In this document: positions 6,366 to 11,640 of the stretch, piece after piece
How the letters are laid out: every line of letters starts with the position of its first letter
Numbering within the stretch: position 1 is the first letter of the stretch
Assembly (NCBI GenBank): GCA_026770615.1
Contig: MU631388.1
Span: 154,696 to 166,335 of the forward strand
Length of the DNA: 11,640 nucleotides
Source of the DNA: Pavlovales sp. CCMP2436
Taxonomy: Eukaryota; Haptophyta; Pavlovophyceae; Pavlovales
Direction of reading: 5' to 3'
Position numbers and translations under genes: made by a program
Notes under the pieces: model-generated
The model's database searches: none
Told to the model about the DNA's origin: nothing
Seen by the model: only the letters and a program-made list of their open reading frames with translations

Positions 6366-6755
6366 TTGACAATTAATATTAACTATAGTTAGTAAGTTAT
6401 CACTATGAAGTCGTGATTTATTAGTTTCTTAGTTATTCTTATAGGTGACGCGGACCGCGCCGCCGCTATGGGCGCGCCGGGCAGCAGCTCATTCTGAGCG
6501 CGCCGCGCGTAGCGAAGCGAGATGAGAGCGCGCGCAGTCCGAGTCCGAGCTGGCCAGCTGAGCGCTCCCGGGTGCTTAACCAACCCGCAAGACCAAAGCT
6601 CGAAACTGCGGCGCAACCAGATGGAACAACGGCTTTACGAGGGGGAAGCTCCATATTTATTTATTTTCAAAAGCTCAGGAAAATCAGAAGTACACTTAAT
6701 AAATAAAATGTTATCTTACATAATAAGGCCGGCCGGGGGGGGGGCTGTTGTGCCC
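6366..6755. other. Spacer with no supported gene
   Basis: AT-rich at both ends with a GC-rich block (6449-6550). Open frames on both strands are Arg/Ala-rich shadows. One plus-strand frame (6522-6863) runs into the transposon and crosses its left boundary, so it is not a conserved gene. AATAAA-like boxes lie near 6700-6710. A run of about ten G lies just before the transposon's TSD. Confidence 0.5.
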
Positions 6756-6763
6756 GGCGTCAC
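6756..6763. repeat. 8-bp target-site duplication (GGCGTCAC), left copy
   Basis: Identical to 7796-7803 across the 1,032-bp element, eight matches in eight. Confidence 0.9.
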
Positions 6764-6784
6764 CCGGCTCTTAGAAAGCCCCGC

Positions 6785-6828
6785 AGGGTCCCCGGAGGGT
6801 CCCCGGAGGGTCCCCGGAGGGCCGCCGG
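6785..6828. repeat. Subterminal 11-bp tandem repeat, 4 units
   Basis: AGGGTCCCCGG occurs three times in succession and then once as AGGGCCGCCGG. It lies 21 bp from the left tip of the transposon. Subterminal tandem motifs are often transposase-binding sites; that role here is inference. The 146-bp MITE has only one related unit. Confidence 0.85.
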
Positions 6829-6954
6829 AGGCCCATTCGCCGGCAGGCGAAGAAATTTTTTAGGCCTTTTTAAAGCCTTTTTTGGCAGTTAAATACTTAG
6901 CTCTTAACAGTACTAATTCATACTATAACTAAAAGTAGCGGCGCCGCGCGGCCG

Positions 6955-7392
6955 ATGCCTGCCGTCGGTAACAAGACGTGCATATGTGGCAAGACCGTCC
7001 AGGCGAAGGGCTACCTGCGCCACCTTGGCCGGTGCGATAAGGTCAAGGCCGCGCAGTCGCGGACCCAGGGCACGATCTTTGCAGCGCGCGTCGAGGATGT
7101 CGACGCCATCGAGGATGCCGACGACATGGACGACGAGGACATGGACGACGAGGACATGGACGAGGATGGACTGCTCGCAAAGCGTGCCCGCCCGGCCGCG
7201 CAGCCGATCGGCGGGCTGGGCGCCATCGTACCCGGGGCGTGCACCACGCCCGCGCACAGCTGCACGCCGCTCTCGGCTGCGGGCGGGTTCGGCGGGCAGG
7301 GCGGGGTCAGCGGGGCGCTCAGCACGACGCCCGTCACACACGCCGCGCCACACCCGCAGCTACGTGCACACATTAGAAAAGTTCGAAAATAA
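6955..7392 (+). CDS. Transposon-borne zinc-finger protein, possible transposase N-terminal part
   Basis: ATG at 6955 to TAA at 7390-7392, 145 residues. The first ATG is used; AT-rich leader precedes it. Residues 8-27 contain CICGKTVQAKGYLRHLGRC, a C-x-C...H-x4-C arrangement like a compact BED-type or C2HC finger, which in DNA transposases binds element ends. Residues 47-65 are an acidic stretch with the MDDED unit tandemly repeated. KRAR at about 70-73 could be a nuclear signal. The remainder is Gly/Ala/Pro/Thr-rich and probably disordered, with a basic tail HIRKVRK. Third positions are strongly GC-rich. No DDE/RNase-H catalytic segment is visible, so the protein alone should not transpose DNA. 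It may be a first exon, a remnant after internal deletion, or an accessory DNA-binding protein. It is the only convincing ORF in the element. Confidence 0.65.
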   Translation: MPAVGNKTCICGKTVQAKGYLRHLGRCDKVKAAQSRTQGTIFAARVEDVDAIEDADDMDDEDMDDEDMDEDGLLAKRARPAAQPIGGLGAIVPGACTTPAHSCTPLSAAGGFGGQGGVSGALSTTPVTHAAPHPQLRAHIRKVRK

Positions 7393-7440
7393 GTAATTAG
7401 TTACTTAGTAATTAGTTAGTATTATAATAATATATGAACT

Positions 7441-7446
7441 AATAAA
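7441..7446 (+). promoter_or_regulatory. Possible polyadenylation signal AATAAA
   Basis: Lies about 49 bp after the stop of the zinc-finger ORF, in an AT-rich tract with TAATTAGTTA repeated twice. The position fits a eukaryotic 3' end. AATAAA is short and can occur by chance. Confidence 0.35.
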
Positions 7447-7542
7447 ATGGTAATGGCCATAACTCCTGGCCATCAGCTCTATTGGCTCTGAGAATTTGAG
7501 GGAGTGTTGATTAGGGCCGTGCGCATCTTTTAAGCTTGCAAA

Positions 7543-7674
7543 CGCGCGAGCCGCGCGCGCCGCGCGCGCGCGCTGCGCGCGCGCGAAGTTGCGCGCTACG
7601 CGCGCAACTAATAATCGTGTTTATTACATATAAATATCCAATTAACGGCGCGGCGCGCGCTACGCGCGCGCCGC
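7543..7674. repeat. GC-alternating tract and two long hairpins inside the transposon
   Basis: Alternating CG (about 7543-7585) has Z-DNA-prone character. It is followed by a hairpin AGTTGCGCGC/GCGCGCAACT (7587-7609) and, after an AT-rich 37-bp spacer, a second hairpin GCGGCGCGCG/CGCGCGCCGC (about 7650-7674). Both have GCGCGCTACGCGCGC at the apex, so the two hairpins share a core. They occupy the non-coding right half of the element. Confidence 0.8.
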
Positions 7675-7795
7675 ACTGTTCACTCTCTCTCAGGGCCCCA
7701 CGGATAACTTACGGCCGGGGGCCCGGGCCCCCGCGGGCCTCCGGCCCGGGGCCCCACGAATATTCTCCGTACGTTACGCCTATTCTAAGAGCCGG

Positions 7796-7803
7796 GGCGT
7801 CAC
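7796..7803. repeat. 8-bp target-site duplication (GGCGTCAC), right copy
   Basis: Matches 6756-6763 exactly. Confidence 0.9.
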
Positions 7804-8403
7804 GCATTCTTAAAGGGCCAGCCAAATCGTCACGATGTCTCTACGTATTCATGTCACATCGACTTTAACATTTGTATGTAACATTCATTCATACACGTCG
7901 GCGCAGAGCCGCTAAGACTTGCGCGAGCCGGGACCACCGCCCGGCCTCCGCGCCCTCCCCCGCCGCGCCCTTCACGCGCGCAATATGTCTCGCACGTAGT
8001 AGGTCTGTGAGTGGGCAAAGTGGGACTTTGCGTAGATCCACCGACTGTAGATCCACCGATGGATGGATCTACGCCCTCCCGGGGCAGGCCAGAGGGCGCG
8101 ACCGTCAGATACTGGCACGCGGCGAGTGGGCTGGTGGTAGCGCTGCGCGCGCTACAAACATAAGTCATAAGTCGCTCAGTCTATAATTATTATTACTGCT
8201 CGACCTTTTGCTAAACATTTATTCAATAAAAGGGGCACAACCTGCGAAGTCCTTTATTTGTATAGCTATTTATTCAACTGAGGATCAGAGTGCTCCGAGA
8301 TGCAGAGGCACTCGAGGGCGGGCAGTGCAGAAGAAGGTAGGGGCCGCGGAAGCCGGTAGAGGCGTCCGACGGCGCAGGAAGTGCAGACGGCCACGTGTGT
8401 TGT
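7804..8403. other. Spacer with a small direct/inverted repeat, no gene
   Basis: GTAGATCCACCGA occurs at 8032-8044 and 8047-8059. The second copy begins a palindrome ending GGATGGATCTAC at 8072. Overlapping open frames on both strands (7854-8186) mirror each other, and none has protein-like composition. CAATAAAAGG at about 8224 could be a polyadenylation box. The 88-codon frame at 8208-8474 runs into a repeat copy and is not supported. Confidence 0.5.
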
Positions 8404-8459
8404 CCCTCAAGGAGAGGCACTGCATGCACACTGTCGAGGTCCACCTGAGTCCACTCTAT

Positions 8460-8612
8460 CTACAAAAGTTTTAATCCGTCCGTCATTCACAGCTGTGACC
8501 CCATATCCCTGGGGACGGGATCGCCCACGGAAATACTTTTTTGCGAAAAATATTCACCATCTTCACCACTTTGAGGGGTCTGCAGTGGGCTCTCAGTACA
8601 GGGGATCTCGCC
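8460..8612 (-). mobile_element. Partial copy of the G-rich foldback element (family F copy 2)
   Basis: ACAAAAGTTTTAAT, CAGCTGTGACCCCATATCC, GACGGGATCGCCC and CGGAAATACTTTTT, and then TTTGAGGGGTCTGCAGTGGG with CTCTCAGTAC, match in order the reverse complement of 10035-10190. It therefore represents the loop and one arm of the 9981-10305 element, inverted relative to it. Weaker similarity may continue left to about 8405. The G-rich tip is absent. Confidence 0.78.
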
Positions 8613-8663
8613 GAGGAAGTACTGGCGGCATGCCGAGGTGGGGGAGTACTTACGTGCTAGCAG

Positions 8664-8685
8664 GGATTCAAGCTGGCGTCTGACT
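8664..8685 (+). repeat. Dispersed repeat R, copy 2
   Basis: Identical over 22 bp to the first part of the 30-bp segment at 4301-4330 and 11541-11570, then diverges at TTATAGG. Confidence 0.8.
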
Positions 8686-8726
8686 TATAGGAGCGTAATT
8701 TTATGTATTGCGGTAAATTTCATGTA

Positions 8727-8902
8727 CCGGGGATCGCAGGCGCAATAGCTGAGAAACCGTCGTGTTCAGAAATTGAGCCACGTTTTTTTGTGCCCTCCAA
8801 TATTAATTCAATCAAAAAACTAAACCATTTTTTGTATGTAATTTGCTAAGAAATTCAGCCTCGGCCTCAGAATCCGCCGTTCTTATTGCCCGCGATCCAC
8901 TG
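8727..8902 (+). mobile_element. TA-flanked mariner-like MITE, family H copy 1
   Basis: Starts CCGGGGATCGCAGG and ends CCCGCGATCCACTG, with TA at 8725-8726 and 8903-8904. It matches the copy at 9166-9332 through most of its length, including TTGTATGTAATTTGCTAAGA and the GCCGTTCTTATTGCCCGCGA end. The length is 176 bp. There is no ORF. Confidence 0.83.
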
Positions 8903-8904
8903 TA

Positions 8905-9163
8905 TGCGAACGAATGAAGATTACACAATCTTCTGCTGGATTGAACCAGGGGAGTTTAATCCCCTGCTCGGACTCCGGTCGCTTCCAAGCGGCGAGGCAG
9001 GCGCTTATTAACTATCGCTTAACTATCTTCTCCAAGCAGCGACTCCTGCTATCACACTTCTCCTCGTAGGCATGGCGACGCGCGCGGTGGAAGCCTAGTC
9101 TACACGCTAGACAGCCTAGTTTACTCGTCTAGCGTCTTCGGGCCATGCCAAAACGCACTCGTC
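8905..9163. other. Spacer between the two family H copies
   Basis: Contains GGGGAGTTTAATCCCC, a small hairpin near 8950, and a 21-bp imperfect tandem duplication starting AGCCTAGT at 9092 and 9113. No gene is seen. Confidence 0.5.
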
Positions 9164-9165
9164 TA

Positions 9166-9332
9166 CAGGGGATCGTGGGCAAAAAGAATTCGTCGTGTTA
9201 AGAAACTGAGCCTCGTTTTTTTGCCCTTCAATCGTAATTTTAACCAAAATGTAACCATTGTTTGTATGTAATTTGCTAAGAAACTCAGCCTCAGCCTCGA
9301 TACCCGCCGTTCTTATTGCCCGCGATCTCCTG
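9166..9332 (+). mobile_element. TA-flanked mariner-like MITE, family H copy 2
   Basis: Ends CAGGGGATCGTGGGCAAAAA and, inverted from the right, CAGGAGATCGCGGGCAATAA, about 25-bp imperfect TIRs with TA at 9164-9165 and 9333-9334. The length is 167 bp. A TA duplication and CAGG tips are typical of Tc1/mariner-derived MITEs; the assignment is inference. The minus-strand ORF across it (9406-9116) is a by-product of the repeat. Confidence 0.87.
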
Positions 9333-9334
9333 TA

Positions 9335-9668
9335 GTGTCTTTGGCTTGCTGTCAGTTCGAAGACAGAGCATGGCGGCACTGCTGTCTGCACTGCCTGTTG
9401 AAGCAAGAGCGCCTATTGGAGTTTCTCCGCGAACTTTCGCGTGATTCCGCGGCGAGTCGACGCCTGCGGCTACGCGTATGTCAGCTCCAAGGCAGCCCCG
9501 AATAAGTTATTCGCAGAGGCGAACCGCGAACTTATTCGGCTGCGTGAATAACAGTAGGCGAACAAAGCTTAATAATCTGCTCTGCCAGACGGCATCGTCT
9601 GTATGTTACAGCTCACATTTGAGGCGCGCGACTGATCCCCGTCCTTCTCCCGATCCCCGGGCCTTCCT
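9335..9668. other. Spacer with one hairpin, no gene
   Basis: CAGCCCCGAATAAGTT (9493-9508) is inverted as AACTTATTCGGCTG (9529-9542) around a GC-rich loop. The 71-codon ORF beginning at 9478 crosses this hairpin and lacks protein-like character. Confidence 0.5.
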
Positions 9669-9669
9669 T

Positions 9670-9800
9670 TACGCTGTCCTGTCCCTGTCTTGACTCTGTC
9701 TTGAACTCTATCTTGACTGTCTTGAACCATGTCTTATTGACTCTGTCATAAGTCTGTCTTCTCCTGAGTGTCCTGTGTCTGTCCTCAGACTGTCTTCGTA
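9670..9800. repeat. Irregular CTGTCTTGA-type repeat tract
   Basis: CTGTC recurs about a dozen times, often as CTGTCTTGACT or CTGTCTTGAAC, at uneven spacing. It looks like a decayed minisatellite. The opposite strand reads AGTCAAGACAG. Confidence 0.75.
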
Positions 9801-9913
9801 AATGTCATGATTGTCCACAGAAAATTTGCATTTCCGTTCAGCCCTGCGCAAGGACGTGTCTGTACGGGGCTGGTCAACTTCATCATACTGGAGTTTGGCT
9901 TTGAGGCCAGCTT

Positions 9914-9969
9914 GCGAGTGCCGCCCTCCCTCCCCCTCCTTCCCGACGTCATGCCTTCTTGCGGCCCAC
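9914..9969 (+). mobile_element. Half copy of the C-rich foldback element (family G copy 2)
   Basis: GCGAGTGCC, a C-rich tract and an 18-bp exact match CGTCATGCCTTCTTGCGG (9947-9964) follow the same order as 10346-10405. The right arm is missing. It ends 11 bp before family F begins. Confidence 0.7.
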
Positions 9970-9980
9970 CACCTTAGAGG

Positions 9981-10305
9981 ATGGTGGGGGTTGGTGAGGG
10001 TTGGTGGGGGTTGAAAAGCAACCCCCACCATTTTTTCGCATACTGAGAGGCCTACTGCGGGCCCCTCATTTTGAAGGGGGATGAAGGATTTTCACCCAAA
10101 AAGTATTTCCGCGGGCGATCCCGTCCCGCTGGATATGGGGTCACAGTTGTGACTAACAGATTGTAAAAAAATATATCAAAACTTTTGTTAAGAGAAATCT
10201 TTCATCCCCCACCAAAATGAGGGGTCCACAGTAGGCCTCTCAGTACGGAAACGAATGGTGAGGATTGCTTTTCAACCTCCACCAACCCCCATCAACCCCC
10301 ACCAT
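9981..10305. mobile_element. 325-bp foldback element with 105-bp inverted arms and G-rich tips (family F copy 1)
   Basis: 9981-10085 and the reverse complement of 10201-10305 align without gaps. I count 91 identities in 105, and most differences are transitions. Each arm starts ATGGTGGGGGTTG, carries three or more G-rich units of the GGTGGGGGTT type, then TTGAAAAGCAA and TACTGAGAGGCCTACTG. The left arm can also fold on itself (GGTGGGGGTT with AACCCCCACC). The 115-bp loop has no ORF. No target duplication is evident at these boundaries. Foldback/MITE-type DNA element is the likely class; the superfamily is unknown. Confidence 0.88.
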
Positions 10306-10335
10306 TTTACGTAATAAATTATAGAGGTTTATATT

Positions 10336-10466
10336 AAAACAGGCGATGAGTGCCACCCCCGCCACCCCCTCCTGCCCCGCTGCCTGGCGTCATGCCTTCT
10401 TGCGGACCACTGCCAGAACGTCACGCCGGACAGGAGGGGGGTGGGGGTGCACACGACGCCTGTTTT
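10336..10466. mobile_element. 131-bp C-rich foldback element (family G copy 1)
   Basis: AAAACAGGCG at 10336-10345 and CGCCTGTTTT at 10457-10466 are perfect inverted tips. Inside, CACCCCCTCCTG is inverted as CAGGAGGGGGGTG, so arms of about 40 bp pair with small indels. The centre holds CGTCATGCCTTCTTGCGG, shared with 9947-9964 and partly (CATGCCTTCTT) with about 11264. No coding sense. Confidence 0.8.
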
Positions 10467-11290
10467 TTGAATTGTAATTTATTAAGTAGATATGGTGGGA
10501 ATTGCTGGTTATTATTCGAGCGAATGGATAGCGATAGTTATGGCTTTCCCACGTCCCCCGCAGAGGGCAAGCTGCCCATGGAGCGAAGTGTGTACCCAAT
10601 GGAACCAACGTTTTGCGTCGGAAAGTAATATGTAGATGTAAGGCGAGAACGATTGTGTCAGCGTAACAACATGACAGCGTCCTAATCCGAATCCGGATTG
10701 GGTCAAATCCGGGGCAACTGCTAATTAATTTTGCGGATGCGCCCACCCAGCCCCTATGCCTGAGGCACCCGACACCCTTTCCAACCCCATCCTATCTACT
10801 GGAGTATTCATGACTGCACGCTGGTTTGAGTCACCGCCAATGACGCAGCACTACACAGCAATAGGCGCGAGAGATAGCGTCGATTGCATGCGCTCTCGGT
10901 AGTAGTGTGAGCGCGTGTGCAACGGGCGCACGCGTAACGTAGTGTCCACAAAATCGCACAACTGTTACATCCGGTTTAACGAGCTCGTCCATGCGAGCTC
11001 GCCCGCCTTCTCGCTCGCGCGCATGTCGGCGCGTCTCTGCTCGCACACTACGGTGCTCGCAGTTTCAGCGTCGGCGGAGACGCCTCCGCGGCATCTCGCC
11101 GCAGTCGCGCTTCGTCGCTTACTACTCGCTCGCGCACACACTCGCTCGTGCGCTCTCTGCTCGCATGCGGTGCGCTCGAGCGTTCTGCCAAGTTCTCCGT
11201 CGCGCGCTCGTCGCGCTTAGCCGTCGCGCAAGATCCCGTCGCTCTTCATGCCTTTGGGGGGGCATGCCTTCTTCGCACGGCGGGCAGCCA
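10467..11290. other. Spacer and CGCTCG-rich low-complexity region, no supported gene
   Basis: 10467-10860 is ordinary sequence with a few short open frames. 10900-11235 is rich in irregular CGCTCG, GCGCGC and CTCGCT words, which keep several frames open at once on both strands. The resulting Arg/Ser/Ala-rich translations are compositional artefacts. GCATGCCTTCTTCGCA near 11263 is a trace of the family G core. Confidence 0.5.
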
Positions 11291-11293
11291 CAC

Positions 11294-11340
11294 TTGGCGC
11301 CGCCAAGATATATTAATGTAGGGGGGTTCGGGCTGGCGGT
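11294..11340 (+). repeat. Dispersed repeat R, copy 3 (diverged)
   Basis: TTGGCGCCGCCAAGATATAT, then GGGGTTCGGGCTGGCG, aligns with copy 4 at 11511 over the same layout with substitutions and a short indel. The opening TTGGCGCCGCCAA is partly self-complementary. Confidence 0.7.
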
Positions 11341-11345
11341 ACGTT

Positions 11346-11510
11346 TCAAGTTTAAGTCAGGCTGATCTTATCGCTCCGACGCAGGCTCCTACGCGCTACG
11401 CCGAAGTGGGGAGCTGATAGGAGTGGTAATTGATGAGGAAGCCGAAAACAAAGCGCTGGAGTCGCTGCGCAACGCGGGACCGCTCGACAGTGCGCGAGCA
11501 AGCGAGTCCA
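11346..11510. other. Short spacer between R copies 3 and 4
   Basis: No ORF with protein-like composition and no recognisable repeat; a 68-codon minus-strand frame (11602-11396) spans it and copy 4 and is not supported. Confidence 0.5.
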
Positions 11511-11570
11511 TTGGTGCCGCCAAGATATATATACTGATAGGGATTCAAGCTGGCGTCTGACTGTTCTGAA
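11511..11570 (+). repeat. Dispersed repeat R, copy 4
   Basis: TTGGTGCCGCCAAGATATAT, then ACTGATAGG, then the 30-bp segment 11541-11570 identical to 4301-4330. It is the fullest copy. The remaining sequence to the window end shows nothing recognisable. Confidence 0.85.
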
Positions 11571-11640
11571 TGTTTTGCTGGTCTGAGCGCTGCGTCGCCC
11601 ATTGCCTGCTGCGTGCCTTAGTCGGCTGCGCTGGCTTGGG

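Larger units (their letters stand above)
6764..7795 (+). mobile_element. 1,032-bp DNA transposon, 8-bp-TSD family (family T, coding copy)
   Basis: Terminal inverted repeats CCGGCTCTTAGAA are perfect over 13 bp at 6764-6776 and 7783-7795, and GGCGTCAC is duplicated exactly at both sides. The left end continues AAGCCCCGCAGGG and then a GC-rich 11-bp repeat. The rightmost 48 bp (7748-7795) match the right end of the 146-bp MITE at only a handful of differing positions. Inside are one zinc-finger ORF (6955-7392), a polyadenylation-like AATAAA and two long GC palindromes. At about 1 kb it is too short for most known transposases. It may be an internally deleted copy keeping only the first transposase exon, or an element whose zinc-finger protein is accessory. 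A partial repeat of the right end (GGGCCCCACGGATAA, about 7694) suggests nested or subterminal structure. Confidence 0.92.

Noticed and set aside
6522..6863. 113-codon plus-strand ORF
   Set aside because: It crosses the left boundary and TSD of the 1,032-bp transposon, and its C-terminal part is the translated 11-bp subterminal repeat.
8930..8980. Possible tRNA T-arm (GGTTCAATCC on the minus strand)
   Set aside because: The five-pair T stem does not form and no acceptor, D or anticodon arms can be placed around it.
9116..9406. 96-codon minus-strand ORF
   Set aside because: It spans a family H MITE completely, including both TIRs, so it is a by-product of the insertion.
10915..11365. Overlapping 100-124-codon ORFs
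   Set aside because: They arise from CGCTCG-type low-complexity sequence that keeps several frames open on both strands; translations are Arg/Ser/Ala-rich without domains.

Overview
The window looks like nuclear DNA of a eukaryote, most likely a microalga or other protist. GC-rich coding patches sit in more AT-rich spacers. One gene reads best with a GT-AG intron. Microsatellites are common, one protein ends in a MYND zinc finger (a eukaryotic family), and the sequence is crowded with short terminal-inverted-repeat (TIR) elements. I see no operons, bacterial ribosome-binding patterns, rRNA, convincing tRNA or CRISPR array. A haptophyte-like alga would fit, but that is inference and the species cannot be fixed from sequence alone.

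Layout, left half. 1-400 is low-complexity spacer. 405-577 is a Stowaway-like MITE with TA flanks, just upstream of a two-exon gene (about 640-1712) for a poly-Gln/Ala protein; that reading frame closes inside a 44-bp palindrome. 1752-3094 is mostly spacer with one doubtful ORF. 3095-3361 is a small GC-rich ORF with a hydrophobic segment. 3771-3858 is an exact 44-bp tandem duplication. 4262-4557 holds an AT palindrome, one copy of a dispersed repeat, a truncated second Stowaway-like copy and a microsatellite. 4589-4792 (minus) is a possible last exon. Abutting it is a 146-bp MITE (4798-4943) with a perfect 8-bp target-site duplication (TSD).

Layout, right half. 5245-5592 (minus) is the MYND exon, followed by a 62-bp tandem array and a possible frameshifted gene (5811-6322). 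6764-7795 is a complete 1,032-bp DNA transposon of the same family as the 146-bp MITE, with 13-bp perfect TIRs and a perfect 8-bp TSD. It carries one 145-aa zinc-finger ORF. The rest (7804-11640) has no gene I can support. It is a repeat landscape: two TA-flanked 167-176-bp MITEs, a 325-bp foldback element with 105-bp arms and G-rich tips plus a diverged copy in the opposite orientation, a C-rich foldback with a half copy, and three of the four copies of the dispersed GGATTCAAGCTGGCG repeat.

The genes do not form a visible pathway. The coherent story is repeated colonisation by at least five non-autonomous element families, one with a larger coding relative in the same window. The 8-bp-TSD family, for which I can name no superfamily with confidence, is the best candidate for something undescribed.
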